From Streptococcus sp. WB01_FAA12 (GTDB lineage: Bacteria; Bacillota; Bacilli; Lactobacillales; Streptococcaceae), in the NCBI RefSeq assembly GCF_012843315.1, contig NZ_JABAEX010000002.1, forward strand, positions 62,001-126,000: 64,000 nucleotides of DNA. The letters are read 5' to 3'. The translations under genes and the position numbers were made by a program. Positions 1 through 9,779 of this stretch are shown piece by piece; position 1 is the stretch's first letter, and each line of letters begins with the position of its first letter. The notes below the pieces were generated by a model. That model saw only the letters and a list, made by a program, of their open reading frames with translations, did not search any database and was not told the DNA's origin.

Positions 1-2
1 GA

Positions 3-200
3 ATCTATGATAATCGTTTGTTATTGAAGCCTGTGAAGGTGATCATGGATCAACTGGGCCAGACAAGACTTGAACGTCCTTATAAAGGAGCTAAGGAGAT
101 GATTTTACTAGAAGACCTTGAAGACAAGTTATTTCTAGAGAGACTAATTAAGGAGATGTACGAAGTTTTGCCTGTTCCTAAGGTCAAAAAGAAAGCATGA
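3..200 (+). CDS. C-terminal fragment of unrecognised protein
   Basis: The frame is open from base 3 and ends with TGA at 198-200, giving about 65 residues of a gene that starts before the window. It is rich in Leu, Lys and Glu and ends in a basic tail (KVKKKA). I do not recognise a family. An intrinsic terminator begins 28 nt after the stop, so this is the last gene of its transcription unit. Confidence 0.5.
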   Translation: MYDNRLLLKPVKVIMDQLGQTRLERPYKGAKEMILLEDLEDKLFLERLIKEMYEVLPVPKVKKKA

Positions 201-227
201 TAGACTTGCCTAAGATAAATAGGCACT

Positions 228-252
228 AAAAGCTTGATAAGAGCTTTTTCTT
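228..252 (+). terminator. Intrinsic terminator
   Basis: Stem AAAAGCT / AGCTTTT (228-234 with 242-248), 7-nt loop, followed by a short T run. It closes the upstream unit before folD. Confidence 0.7.
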
Positions 253-310
253 ATAGTTTCAAACTATAAGGTCTATTAGTCAAGAAGTGTTAGAATGCCA
301 AGGTATTTTT

Positions 311-319
311 TGATATAAT
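311..319 (+). promoter_or_regulatory. Extended -10 promoter of folD
   Basis: TGATATAAT is an extended -10 (TGn plus TATAAT at 314-319). No good -35 is visible. The predicted start is about 326, giving a leader of about 24 nt to the ATG at 350. Confidence 0.6.
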
Positions 320-349
320 AGAAGATATTTGATAGAAAAGAGAAGAAAA

Positions 350-1207
350 ATGGCACAGATTATTGATGGGAAGGCTCTTGCAGCTAAGTTACAAGGACAG
401 TTGGCTGAAAAGACTGCCAAACTAAAAGAAGAAACAGGTCTAGTTCCAGGCTTGGTGGTGATTTTGGTGGGGGACAATCCTGCCAGTCAAGTTTACGTTC
501 GCAACAAGGAACGGTCAGCTCTTGCTGCTGGCTTCCGTAGTGAAGTTGTGCGAGTTCCAGAGACCATTACCCAAGCGGAATTGTTGGACTTGATTGCTAA
601 ATACAATCAAGATTCAGCTTGGCATGGGATTTTGGTTCAGTTACCATTACCCAAACATATCGATGAAGAGGCGGTTTTATTAGCCATTGACCCAGAAAAG
701 GATGTAGATGGTTTCCATCCGCTAAACATGGGGCGTCTTTGGTCTGGTCATCCAGTTATGATTCCTTCTACACCTGCAGGAATTATGGAGATGTTTCATG
801 AATATGGGATTGATCTAGAAGGTAAAAATGCGGTTGTTATCGGTCGTTCGAATATCGTTGGGAAACCAATGGCTCAGCTTCTTTTGGACAAGAATGCTAC
901 TGTTACTCTAACTCATTCCCGTACAAAAGATCTAGCTCAAGTAGCATCGCAAGCGGATATTCTTGTCGTTGCTATCGGTCGCGCCAAGTTTGTGACTGCT
1001 GACTTTGTCAAACCAGGTGCAGTTGTCATTGATGTAGGGATGAACCGAGATGAAAATGGCAAGCTTTGTGGAGATGTTGACTACGATGCCGTTGCACCAC
1101 TTGCCAGCCACATCACGCCAGTACCTGGTGGAGTTGGCCCTATGACCATTACCATGCTAATGGAGCAAACCTATGAAGCAGCGCTTCGTACACTGAACAA
1201 GGATTAG
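350..1207 (+). CDS. folD: Bifunctional methylenetetrahydrofolate dehydrogenase/cyclohydrolase FolD
   Basis: Interconverts 5,10-methylene-, methenyl- and 10-formyl-tetrahydrofolate in the cytoplasm, using NADP. The 285-residue product has the usual family length. The N-terminal catalytic domain holds [14 protein letters not shown] (substrate Lys) and the motif [10 protein letters not shown], followed by [11 protein letters not shown]. The Rossmann motif [14 protein letters not shown] and the C-terminal PGGVGPMT signature are present. The frame is open upstream to a TTG at 329, but the ATG at 350 matches the normal start MAQIIDGK and follows a purine-rich AGAAGAAAAA. A HAD phosphatase gene follows 4 nt after the stop and is probably co-transcribed. 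Confidence 0.95.
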   Translation: MAQIIDGKALAAKLQGQLAEKTAKLKEETGLVPGLVVILVGDNPASQVYVRNKERSALAAGFRSEVVRVPETITQAELLDLIAKYNQDSAWHGILVQLPLPKHIDEEAVLLAIDPEKDVDGFHPLNMGRLWSGHPVMIPSTPAGIMEMFHEYGIDLEGKNAVVIGRSNIVGKPMAQLLLDKNATVTLTHSRTKDLAQVASQADILVVAIGRAKFVTADFVKPGAVVIDVGMNRDENGKLCGDVDYDAVAPLASHITPVPGGVGPMTITMLMEQTYEAALRTLNKD

Positions 1208-1211
1208 GAAA

Positions 1212-1985
1212 ATGAAATTCGTATTTGATCTGGATGGGACGCTGTCTTTTGACTATATGACCATAGATGAGGAGATTAAGCAGGTTCTTTTAAAGGCTGA
1301 AGATTATGGGCATGAGGTTGTGTTTGCCTCAGCCCGCTCTTATCGGGATTGCTTGGGCTTATTAGGCCCTGAACTCAGTCAGCGCTTGGTCATAGGTTTG
1401 AATGGTGGTGTAGCCTATTATCTGGGGAAAGCCATCTATGAAAGAAATCTCGATGCTAGAGTTTATCAGGCGCTAGTGAATTATTGCCAGACTTATAATC
1501 TCCCTTTCTTTGCAGATGATTGCTTTGATTATAGTGGTCAGATTGTGGAGAAGATTCCATTTATTTCTAGTGTTGACCCCCTAAAGGTGGCTCGTCATCA
1601 GAAACTCGAGGACTTGGGGACTCCGATTAAGGTAGTCGTTTATATGGGCGACCATGAGGATTTGCTTGATGACCTGCTTGGTCAGTTAGAAAGACTGGAG
1701 CTGGCTCATCTGTCTTATCATGCGCATGAAAAGTGCCTTTATGTTAATCCCTTGGATACTCATAAGGCGACAACTGTTGAAAAGTTATGTGGGGAGAATT
1801 TCATTGCTTTTGGAAATGACCAAAACGATATTGAACTGTTTAAAACCTCTCTCTATTCAGTTCAGATAGGAGATTTTGCTGGCCTTACTTCATATGCGGA
1901 TGAAACGTTTGAGCTAAAAGGAGAACCTTCTCCAGCAGTGGCAGCTAAAATCTTACAGACCTTTGCGGAATTTAAGGGAAAATAG
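1212..1985 (+). CDS. Cof-type HAD-IIB family hydrolase
   Basis: A 257-residue haloacid dehalogenase-superfamily phosphatase. Motif I is FDLDGTL (nucleophile D6 and D8 at the N-terminus), GLNGG follows, and the motif IV region is AFGNDQNDIELF near residue 200. The size and the C2-type cap between residues about 80 and 185 fit the Cof/YwpJ group, which dephosphorylates sugar phosphates, flavin or PLP-like substrates; the real substrate cannot be told. It starts 4 nt after folD and ends at a terminator, so it forms a two-gene unit with folD. Confidence 0.85.
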   Translation: MKFVFDLDGTLSFDYMTIDEEIKQVLLKAEDYGHEVVFASARSYRDCLGLLGPELSQRLVIGLNGGVAYYLGKAIYERNLDARVYQALVNYCQTYNLPFFADDCFDYSGQIVEKIPFISSVDPLKVARHQKLEDLGTPIKVVVYMGDHEDLLDDLLGQLERLELAHLSYHAHEKCLYVNPLDTHKATTVEKLCGENFIAFGNDQNDIELFKTSLYSVQIGDFAGLTSYADETFELKGEPSPAVAAKILQTFAEFKGK

Positions 1986-1988
1986 TGT

Positions 1989-2012
1989 AGAAGGAGGTTC
2001 GCCTTCTTTTTA
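1989..2012 (+). terminator. Intrinsic terminator of folD-HAD unit
   Basis: Stem AGAAGG / CCTTCT (1989-1994 with 2002-2007), 7-nt loop and a T5 run immediately after the stop codon. Confidence 0.75.
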
Positions 2013-2184
2013 TGTAGAGTAATGCAGTCTATAAACTATAAATTTGAAGTTTGAAAAAGATATTAATGGAATTCAATTTGTAGTAGAAAGAGTCTAGAAC
2101 CGAAAGCTATTTTCATTGCAACTATTCCTTTTAAATGAACTTTTCTTGTATAATATTTTATTAGGTCAAATTGATGGAAAATAA

Positions 2185-2213
2185 TTGCAATATAAGGTGT
2201 GTTTTGATATATT
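2185..2213 (+). promoter_or_regulatory. Candidate promoter of bgaA-like gene
   Basis: TTGCAA (2185-2190), a 17-bp spacer, and an extended TGATATATT (-10 at 2208-2213). A second possible -10, TATAAT at 2149-2154, lacks a clear -35. The remaining 2012-2328 region is AT-rich and holds only this promoter, an orphan Shine-Dalgarno and a cre site. Confidence 0.4.
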
Positions 2214-2284
2214 TAATATATAAAATATATTATAAAACTTGGTACTTGTTTGTGTATTCAGAAGGAGGTTATTTTTAAAAATAA

Positions 2285-2298
2285 AGTAAACGCTTACT
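2285..2298 (+). promoter_or_regulatory. CcpA-binding (cre) site upstream of bgaA-like gene
   Basis: AGTAAACGCTTACT matches the cre consensus TGWAARCGYWWWCW at 13 of 14 positions. It lies downstream of the candidate promoters and 31 nt before the start codon, where bound CcpA would block elongation. This is expected for a glycosidase gene under catabolite repression. Confidence 0.6.
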
Positions 2299-2328
2299 TT
2301 GTATCAAGAAAAAGAAATGAGGATTTTA

Positions 2329-5300
2329 ATGAACAAAAGACTTTTTGATAAACGTTGTCATTATAGCATTCGTAAATTTGCAATAGGTGCGGCATCTGTG
2401 ATGATTGGGGCTAGTATATTTGGTATTTCTGCTGTCCAAGCTGAGGAGTTGGCTTCATCCAATGCTCAAACAGAAGAAACAACTGTTCATCAAGCTCAAC
2501 CTTTAGATAAGCTTCCCGATGATGTGGCAGCTGCTATCGCAAAGGCTGATGAGAATGGTGGGCGTGAGTTTGTAAAACCAAAAGCTGAATCTGCAGAAGA
2601 TAAAGTTGCTAAGGATACAGAACCTACTACACCTGCTAATGAGGGTAGTCGTGAATTGGCTAGTCCTAAAGTGGAAACTCCAAATAAAGTAGAAGAAGGA
2701 ACTAAGGTTGAGGACAAACAGAAATCTGAAGAGGCAAAGCCAAAGCCTGTTGAATCTGCAGTAAAAGCTGGAACAGAAGTAAAAGAGAATTCTAAAAAAA
2801 CTTCTGAAAAGGACCAAGTGAAAGCAGACACAGAGATCAAATCTTCTTCTGAAAAATCGCAAGTGCTGTCTAGAGAGTCAAACAAAGCCGAAGTTGAAAA
2901 GGAAAAACAGCTATTATCGGAACGAAAACAAGATTTTAATAAAGATTGGTATTTTAAACTAAATGCCCAAGGAGATTTTTCAAAAAAAGATGTGGATGTC
3001 CATGATTGGTCTAAATTGAATCTTCCTCATGATTGGAGTATTTATTTTGACTTTGATCACAAATCTCCCGCGCGTAATGAGGGTGGCCAGTTAAATGGTG
3101 GAACAGCTTGGTATCGTAAGACTTTCACATTAAATGAAGCTGACAAGAATAAGGATGTTCGTATCAATTTTGATGGGGTTTACATGGATTCAAAAGTCTA
3201 TGTAAATGGTAAATTTGTCGGACATTATCCAAGCGGCTATAATCATTTTTCATATGATATCACAGAATTTTTAAACAAGGATGGTAGTGAAAATTCAATT
3301 ACTGTTCAAGTGACCAATAAGCAACCAAGTAGTCGCTGGTATTCAGGAAGTGGGATTTATCGTGATGTAACCCTTAGTTATCGTGATAAAGTTCATGTTG
3401 CCGAAAATGGTAATCATATCACTACACCAAAACTTGCTGAGCAAAAAGAAGGGAATGTTGAAACACAGGTTCAGAGTAGGATTAAAAATACGGATAAAAA
3501 GGCTACTAAAGTCTTTGTGGAACAACAAATTTTTACTAAGGAAGGTAAGGTTGTTTCAGAATTAGTCCGCTCTGAAACGAAGAATTTAGCAGAAAATGAA
3601 ACTGCAGATTTCAGACAAACAATCCTAGTTAATAAACCAACTCTTTGGACGACAAAAAGTTATCATCCACAACTGTATGTGCTGAAAACAAAGGTTTATA
3701 AAGAAGGTCAACTAGTTGATGTAACAGAAGATACATTTGGTTACCGTTATTTCAATTGGACTGCGAAGGAAGGTTTCTCTCTGAATGGTGAACGTATGAA
3801 ATTCCACGGGGTAAGTATTCACCATGACAATGGAGCTTTGGGGGCAGAAGAGAATTATAAGGCTACCTATCGTAAATTAAAACTCTTGAAAGATATGGGA
3901 GTTAACTCTATTCGAACAACCCACAATCCAGCGAGTCCTCAGTTGCTTGATGCTGCAGCTAGTTTAGGTCTCTTGGTTCAAGAGGAAGCTTTTGATACTT
4001 GGTATGGTGGCAAGAAGACTTACGACTATGGACGGTTCTTTGATCAAGATGCAACTCATCCTGAAGCTAAGAAGGGTGAGAAGTGGTCTGATTTTGATCT
4101 TAGAACAATGGTAGAACGTGATAAGAACAATCCGTCTATCGTAATGTGGTCTCTTGGAAATGAGGTGGAAGAGGCAAATGGTAGTCCTCGTTCTATCGAG
4201 ACAGCTAAACGTCTGAAGGCTATTATCAAGGCGATTGATACTGAACGTTATGTCACCATGGGTGAAAATAAATTTAGTCGTGCAGCGACAGGTGATTTCT
4301 TGAAACTCGCAGAAATCATGGATGCTGTCGGTATGAACTATGGTGAACGTTTTTATGATGCGGTTCGTAGTGCTCATCCAGACTGGCTCATTTATGGTTC
4401 TGAAACCTCTTCAGCTACTAGAACGCGTGATTCTTATTATAACCCTGCTCAAATCCTTGGACATGACAATCGTCCAAATCGTCACTATGAACAATCTGAC
4501 TATGGTAATGACCGTGTTGGATGGGGAAGAACAGCTACTGAATCATGGACTTTTGACCGTGATCGTGCTGGCTATGCTGGACAATTTATCTGGACAGGAA
4601 TTGACTATATCGGTGAACCAACTCCATGGCATAACCAAGATAATACACCTGTAAAAAGTTCTTACTTTGGTATCATCGATACGGCTGGTTTACCAAAGAA
4701 TGATTTCTACCTTTACCGTAGTGAATGGTATAGTGCTAAAGAAAAGCCAACTGTTCGCATTTTACCACATTGGAACTGGACTGAAGAGACCCTTAAGGAA
4801 CGCAAGATGCTGGTTGATGGAAAGGTTCCGGTTCGTACCTTCTCAAATGCTGCAAGCGTCGAATTGTTCTTAAATGGAGAGTCACTTGGTAAAAAGGAAT
4901 TTACTAAGAAAACGACAGAAGATGGACGTCCATATCATGAGGGGGCTAAACCAAGTGAATTGTATCTTGAGTGGCTTGTGAAATACCAACCAGGTACACT
5001 GACTGCGATTGCTCGAGATGAAAATGGGAATGAAATTGCGCGTGATAGTGTGACAACTGCTGGGGAGCCAGCAAGAGTTCGTCTGACTAAAGAAGAGCAT
5101 GTTATCACTGCAGATGGAAAAGACCTATCCTACATCCATTACGAAATTGTTGATGGTGATGGGAATGTGGTTCCAACAGCTAACAATCTTGTTCATTTCA
5201 ATCTTCATGGTCAGGGACAAATCGTTGGTGTGGATAATGGAGAACAAGCTAGTCGTGAACGCTACAAAGCTCAAGCAGATGGAACATGGCAAAGACGTGC

Positions 5301-8300
5301 TTTCAATGGTAAAGGGGTTGTCATTGTAAAATCAACAGAAAAAGAAGGTAAATTTACTCTTTATGCAGATTCTGCTGGTTTAACTTCTGATAGCGCAACA
5401 GTCGCAACTGTGTCTGGTAAGAAAGAAAACCGTCACTTTGTAGCCTTTGCTCCTGTAAAAGCAACAACTGACGTGACAACAAATCCTGAATTGCCTCAAA
5501 CAGTAACAGCTATTTATAGCGATGGTAGTGTTGAGGAAAAGACTGTAACATGGGACGTGCCATCAGACTTGCTTACAAGTGCAGGTGAAAAGAAAGTCTC
5601 TGGACGAGTGGAAGGTTTGGAAACCCCAGCTGAGGCACTTGTTAAAGTGATTGCTTTAGATAGATGGTTACCAAAAGTTGCTACAGTCCCAGTTGGAACG
5701 AATGCGGCTGATTTGGATAAAACGGTCACTGCTGTTCTGACAGATGGTAGCTTGATTGATACTGATGTTGTTTCTTGGACCTTGAAAGACCCTGCTGTTT
5801 TGAACAAGGAAGGTGGACGTACGGAGGCTACTGGTAAATTGGTAGATGACGACCGTGAAGTGACTGCAACCTTTATCGCAAGTAGTAAGGAAACAACAAG
5901 TAGCATTACAGGACTTACTGTTGGGGATAAAGCTCTTGAGAATTTTGAGTCTGGCAAGACCTATTACCGTGTATCTCTTCCTTACACTGGAACAATTCCA
6001 AGTGTTGGAGCTCAGACTACCGGATATCAAGTAACTGTTCAGCAAGCTTCTGCTGATAATGGTTATCAGGCTTCTCTCTTCTTGAGTGACCAAAAGGGTG
6101 ATTTGGTTCAAACTTACTTAATTCAGTTTGTGAAGGAAGCTCCTGCTTTGAAACGTTTGGAAGTGGTTGTAGAAGGAAAAGAAACTGCCACTGAAGATCA
6201 AGTATTAACTTATCACGTCATTGGTCGTTATGAGGATGGTTCACAAACAGAATTTTCGGCTTCAGATATTCACTTAGAAGCTAAATCATCTGATGGGGGA
6301 CATCTTGAGGTGAATGGTCAGAATCTATTGCTCTATACTAAGGGAAGAGTGACTTTGACACCTCGAATCGATAATCAAACAGAGAAAACAGAATCTGTAA
6401 CTACTGAAGTAGTGATTAAAGAAAATAAAGTTAACAAGAAGATTGTGAAACTGCATCCTGTATCTGTTTCTACAGACATCAATCAGCAACCGAATCTACC
6501 TAAAGAAGTTGGAGCAGAATTTGATAAGGGCTTACCACGCAAAGTATCTGTAACTTGGGATAAGGTAGATGAAAAAGAGTTGGGGCACTATCATAGCTTT
6601 ACGCTTAAAGGACATGTGGAAGGTACAGATATCGAAGCACAAGCGACTGTAACGGTTGAAGGATTGCAAGTTGCAGAGGAAATCAGCCTCACAGTACCTA
6701 AGGGTGAGACGGTTCAATTGCCAGCCAATGTCCGGGCTTACCATTCTAACGGAACAACTATCTACAAAGATGTTGTTTGGGATCAGGTTCCAGCTAACTT
6801 TAGTCAAACTGAAGGGGTCTATGAAATCAATGGTCGTTTAGTAGGTAGCAATCTGACAACTAAAGCTCATGTTCGAGTGTCTAGTCAAGTGGTTGCTGGA
6901 AATAATATCTCTAAACAATGGACAGGTTCACAATTACCAGCTGCCATTGTATCCAATACAGGTGGAGATGATTCAGCCAATACCTTGAACGACTTGACTG
7001 TATCAAGAACGCCATCAGATGCTAAAAATAGATGGACAACTTGGAGAACAAATACTGATAATGACTGGGCTTCTATCTTATTTGGTAATTCAGGAGACTT
7101 GACGAAACGTTTTGTCAACAATTTGTCGGTTGATTTCTATACTGATGGAGCAATTGGTCTTCCAAAAGAATATGTAGTTGAATATTATGTAGGTAAAGAA
7201 ATTCCTGATTTACCAAGTGATGTCAGTCATGCGCAACGAGCTAGCAATCATCCATTTAATAATCCAGACAATTGGAAAGCAGTTGAAAACTTACATGCTC
7301 CAAGTCAGCTATCTGCAACTCAAACAAATCACTTCACATTTGACAAGGTAGAAACCTATGCTGTTCGTATTCGTATGAAGAAGGCTGATGGAACTTCAGG
7401 TGTTGGTCTGACAGAGCTAACTGTCCTTGGAAACAAGGTAGTAAGCTCTACAAGTTCAGAGATTTCTATCAAGGTAGATGGCAAGGATCTTGAACACTTT
7501 AATCCATCTAAGACCGATTACTATATTCCTCAATCTAGCAAAGAAATCACTGCAACAGCTAGCAATAATGGTTTGGTAACAGTTGTTCCTGCAACCAGTC
7601 CAAAAGGTGCAACACGTCTCATCTTAAAAGCAGAAGATGGTACGGTATTGAAAGAATATAGAATCTTCCGCAATGATGAGAGAGAAACTAGTCAACCTCT
7701 TGCTGCAGAAAATAGTGCTAAAATCTTGAATGTTGGAGATGCTCTTCAACTTCCTTCAGAAGTCACTGTTTATTACCCAACTTCAACTACTTGGACTACA
7801 GATAAACTGGCAGTGAAATGGGATGCTATTCCTGAACATGCAACAGAGCATGAGGGAACATTTGAAATTACCGGTCATGTCATTGGTACAAATCTAACGA
7901 CTAAAATGCAGGTGACAGTTGTTTCTAAAGGAAATCAAGTCATTTCAGAAAATCCAAGCAACAATGAAACGGATTCTAAAGCCTTTGCTTCGACAACGAA
8001 CGATACACAAGCAGCTTCACATGATCGAATTTTCTATATCAATGATGGAAAATACAATGAAGATGGACGTTGGACAAACTGGTCTCGTACTCCGAAAAAT
8101 GAAGAAACTTCTGTCGGACTACTCTTTAAGAAGGACGGTAAAATTGCCACCCAATCTATTGGAAAAGTAGCTATTCAGTTCTTTAAAGATAGTGGAACAG
8201 ATGCCCCAGAGAAAATGGTTCTAGAAAGATATATTGGCCCTGCCTTTACAGAACCAAGTACGATTTCTCGTTATGAAGAAAATGCTGACCATCCATTCAA

Positions 8301-9540
8301 CAAGGCAGAAAATTGGGCACCTATTCCTTACAAAGCTTCTGGAGAATTAGTAGCTGGTAAACCAATCGAGTTTAATTTTGATCCGGTTCAAACGACAGCA
8401 ATTCGTGCTCGCATGACTCGTAAGGCTACTACCAATGGTCTTGCACTTGTAGAATTTACAGCCTACTCTGCAGGCAAGGGAGCAGAAGTGGAAACACCAT
8501 CAGCGACTATTTCGATCGACGGAAAAGCATTGGAAAACTTTGATCCAAATGTGACAGATTACACTCTAACAACAATGGGTTCAAAACCAAAAGTCACTGC
8601 AACAACTAGTGGACATGGAGTAGTTACAGTTGTGGATTCTGGAAATGCCAATCTTCCAACACTGGTTCGTCTTGTTTCCAAAGATGGTAATCTGGTGAAA
8701 GAATATCGTTTACACTTTAAGTCTACCTTCCAAACAACACCAACAGAAGGCGTTAAGAACTTAGTAGCAGAAACTCCAAGTTTGGAAATTGAAAAGACTC
8801 CGCTTCCGTTTAAAGAAGTTATTCGTGAAAACCCTGAACTTGCTCAAGGTCAACGTCGTATCGTTTCTGAAGGACAAGATGGAGAAAAAGTTGACTATAT
8901 TCAAGTTTTGGGTACTACTAGAAGTCTTGTTCATTCTGAAGAAAGAAAGGCTCAGGATCGCATTGTTGAAGTAGGAGTGAAAGCATCTATTTCAAGTAGT
9001 AAAGGCGAGGAGCCTGCTCCAGTCAATGAAGTTCCAGAATTCAAAGGAGGTGCTAACTTTGTAGAAGCAGCAGTGAACGATGTTCCAGAATTCAAAGGCG
9101 GTGCTAACTTTGTAGAAGCAGCAGTGAACGATGTTCCAGAATTCAAAGGAGGTGCTAACTTTGTAGAAGCAGCAGTAAATGAAGTTCCAGAATACACAGG
9201 AATTCTAGCCACAGTAGGAGATCAAGCAGTACCAAGTGTTGAGAAACCTGAATTTAAGGGTGGCGTTAATGCTGTAATGGCTCTAGAACATAAACTTCCA
9301 GAGTACCGTGGTATTCTAGCTACAGTAGGTAATCAACCAGCACCGACAGTAGAAAAACCAGAGTTTAAACTAAGTTCGTTAGAAAAAGCTCAGACTCCAG
9401 AAACACCAGTCCAAGTTGCCAAGGAAGACAAGAGATTGCCAGAAACTGGTGAAAAACAGTCAGAAACAGCTGTTTTCTTGGCAGGTGTTACCTTGGCCTT
9501 GTCAGCAGCTTTATTAACTGCAAAACTCAAAGAAGATTAG
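2329..9540 (+). CDS. bgaA: Cell-wall anchored GH2 beta-galactosidase (BgaA-like)
   Basis: A 2403-residue surface exo-beta-galactosidase that trims terminal galactose from host glycans and may act as an adhesin. A YSIRK signal peptide (Y12-K16, predicted cleavage after A38) is followed by an acidic/Lys linker of about 160 residues. The GH2 sugar-binding, Ig-like and TIM-barrel domains run from about 200 to 800: acid/base E612 in SLGNE, nucleophile E692 in YGSETSS. Bacterial Ig-like domains follow, with two regions like the CBM71 modules of pneumococcal BgaA (about 1525-1705 and 1870-2050; RWTTW and RWTNW). C-terminal repeats precede LPETG (L2370), a hydrophobic segment and a charged tail for sortase A. 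I chose ATG 2329 (SD TGAGGA) over ATG 2317 or TTG 2299. The gene is monocistronic, with a cre site upstream and a strong terminator downstream. It is longer than the pneumococcal protein (about 2230 residues). Confidence 0.93.
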   Translation: MNKRLFDKRCHYSIRKFAIGAASVMIGASIFGISAVQAEELASSNAQTEETTVHQAQPLDKLPDDVAAAIAKADENGGREFVKPKAESAEDKVAKDTEPTTPANEGSRELASPKVETPNKVEEGTKVEDKQKSEEAKPKPVESAVKAGTEVKENSKKTSEKDQVKADTEIKSSSEKSQVLSRESNKAEVEKEKQLLSERKQDFNKDWYFKLNAQGDFSKKDVDVHDWSKLNLPHDWSIYFDFDHKSPARNEGGQLNGGTAWYRKTFTLNEADKNKDVRINFDGVYMDSKVYVNGKFVGHYPSGYNHFSYDITEFLNKDGSENSITVQVTNKQPSSRWYSGSGIYRDVTLSYRDKVHVAENGNHITTPKLAEQKEGNVETQVQSRIKNTDKKATKVFVEQQIFTKEGKVVSELVRSETKNLAENETADFRQTILVNKPTLWTTKSYHPQLYVLKTKVYKEGQLVDVTEDTFGYRYFNWTAKEGFSLNGERMKFHGVSIHHDNGALGAEENYKATYRKLKLLKDMGVNSIRTTHNPASPQLLDAAASLGLLVQEEAFDTWYGGKKTYDYGRFFDQDATHPEAKKGEKWSDFDLRTMVERDKNNPSIVMWSLGNEVEEANGSPRSIETAKRLKAIIKAIDTERYVTMGENKFSRAATGDFLKLAEIMDAVGMNYGERFYDAVRSAHPDWLIYGSETSSATRTRDSYYNPAQILGHDNRPNRHYEQSDYGNDRVGWGRTATESWTFDRDRAGYAGQFIWTGIDYIGEPTPWHNQDNTPVKSSYFGIIDTAGLPKNDFYLYRSEWYSAKEKPTVRILPHWNWTEETLKERKMLVDGKVPVRTFSNAASVELFLNGESLGKKEFTKKTTEDGRPYHEGAKPSELYLEWLVKYQPGTLTAIARDENGNEIARDSVTTAGEPARVRLTKEEHVITADGKDLSYIHYEIVDGDGNVVPTANNLVHFNLHGQGQIVGVDNGEQASRERYKAQADGTWQRRAFNGKGVVIVKSTEKEGKFTLYADSAGLTSDSATVATVSGKKENRHFVAFAPVKATTDVTTNPELPQTVTAIYSDGSVEEKTVTWDVPSDLLTSAGEKKVSGRVEGLETPAEALVKVIALDRWLPKVATVPVGTNAADLDKTVTAVLTDGSLIDTDVVSWTLKDPAVLNKEGGRTEATGKLVDDDREVTATFIASSKETTSSITGLTVGDKALENFESGKTYYRVSLPYTGTIPSVGAQTTGYQVTVQQASADNGYQASLFLSDQKGDLVQTYLIQFVKEAPALKRLEVVVEGKETATEDQVLTYHVIGRYEDGSQTEFSASDIHLEAKSSDGGHLEVNGQNLLLYTKGRVTLTPRIDNQTEKTESVTTEVVIKENKVNKKIVKLHPVSVSTDINQQPNLPKEVGAEFDKGLPRKVSVTWDKVDEKELGHYHSFTLKGHVEGTDIEAQATVTVEGLQVAEEISLTVPKGETVQLPANVRAYHSNGTTIYKDVVWDQVPANFSQTEGVYEINGRLVGSNLTTKAHVRVSSQVVAGNNISKQWTGSQLPAAIVSNTGGDDSANTLNDLTVSRTPSDAKNRWTTWRTNTDNDWASILFGNSGDLTKRFVNNLSVDFYTDGAIGLPKEYVVEYYVGKEIPDLPSDVSHAQRASNHPFNNPDNWKAVENLHAPSQLSATQTNHFTFDKVETYAVRIRMKKADGTSGVGLTELTVLGNKVVSSTSSEISIKVDGKDLEHFNPSKTDYYIPQSSKEITATASNNGLVTVVPATSPKGATRLILKAEDGTVLKEYRIFRNDERETSQPLAAENSAKILNVGDALQLPSEVTVYYPTSTTWTTDKLAVKWDAIPEHATEHEGTFEITGHVIGTNLTTKMQVTVVSKGNQVISENPSNNETDSKAFASTTNDTQAASHDRIFYINDGKYNEDGRWTNWSRTPKNEETSVGLLFKKDGKIATQSIGKVAIQFFKDSGTDAPEKMVLERYIGPAFTEPSTISRYEENADHPFNKAENWAPIPYKASGELVAGKPIEFNFDPVQTTAIRARMTRKATTNGLALVEFTAYSAGKGAEVETPSATISIDGKALENFDPNVTDYTLTTMGSKPKVTATTSGHGVVTVVDSGNANLPTLVRLVSKDGNLVKEYRLHFKSTFQTTPTEGVKNLVAETPSLEIEKTPLPFKEVIRENPELAQGQRRIVSEGQDGEKVDYIQVLGTTRSLVHSEERKAQDRIVEVGVKASISSSKGEEPAPVNEVPEFKGGANFVEAAVNDVPEFKGGANFVEAAVNDVPEFKGGANFVEAAVNEVPEYTGILATVGDQAVPSVEKPEFKGGVNAVMALEHKLPEYRGILATVGNQPAPTVEKPEFKLSSLEKAQTPETPVQVAKEDKRLPETGEKQSETAVFLAGVTLALSAALLTAKLKED
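9031..9183 (+). repeat. Three tandem 51-bp repeats within bgaA-like gene
   Basis: Units at 9031-9081, 9082-9132 and 9133-9183 are almost identical and encode VPEFKGGANFVEAAVND (17 residues). The next segment begins as a partial fourth unit (VPEYTG) and leads into a second motif, ILATVG, which occurs twice (from 9200 and 9311). The array lies in the wall-spanning stalk and can change length by recombination. Confidence 0.9.
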
Positions 9541-9630
9541 TCTCAGCGTCTAATGACATCCTATTTGTAGATATTAGCCGATGATTAAAAATTGGTTTCT
9601 TTTTCAACTATTGTAAGTTGATGGCATCTA

Positions 9631-9667
9631 AAAACTGGAGAAGACAATCATGGTCTTCTCCAGTTTT
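9631..9667 (+). terminator. Strong intrinsic terminator after bgaA-like gene
   Basis: A perfect 15-bp stem (9631-9645 with 9653-9667) with 7-nt loop AATCATG, ending in TTTT. The symmetric stem could stop transcription from either side. Confidence 0.9.
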
Positions 9668-9694
9668 ATATAGGTGTAAGCAAGAGAGGTGAAT

Positions 9695-9714
9695 TGTACC
9701 CCAAAAGTTAGACA
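9695..9714. mobile_element. Orphan IS3-family-like terminal inverted repeat
   Basis: TGTACCCCAAAAGTTAGACA resembles the ends of IS150-group (IS3 family) insertion sequences. No transposase and no matching opposite end are present nearby, so I read it as a relic of a lost element. The similarity rests on memory of such ends. Confidence 0.45.
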
Positions 9715-9779
9715 GAAAAATAGTAATCCAAATTGCAAGGTGTGTACCTTTTTGTTGTATAATGGAGTGAGGTGATTAG

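Noticed and set aside
2299..2328. TTG start for the bgaA-like gene
   Set aside because: TTG 2299 lies directly after the cre site without an SD; ATG 2329 has TGAGGA at the right distance and gives a normal YSIRK signal peptide.
8952..9212. Minus-strand ORF with repeats opposite the bgaA-like gene
   Set aside because: It is the antisense shadow of the 51-bp tandem repeats.
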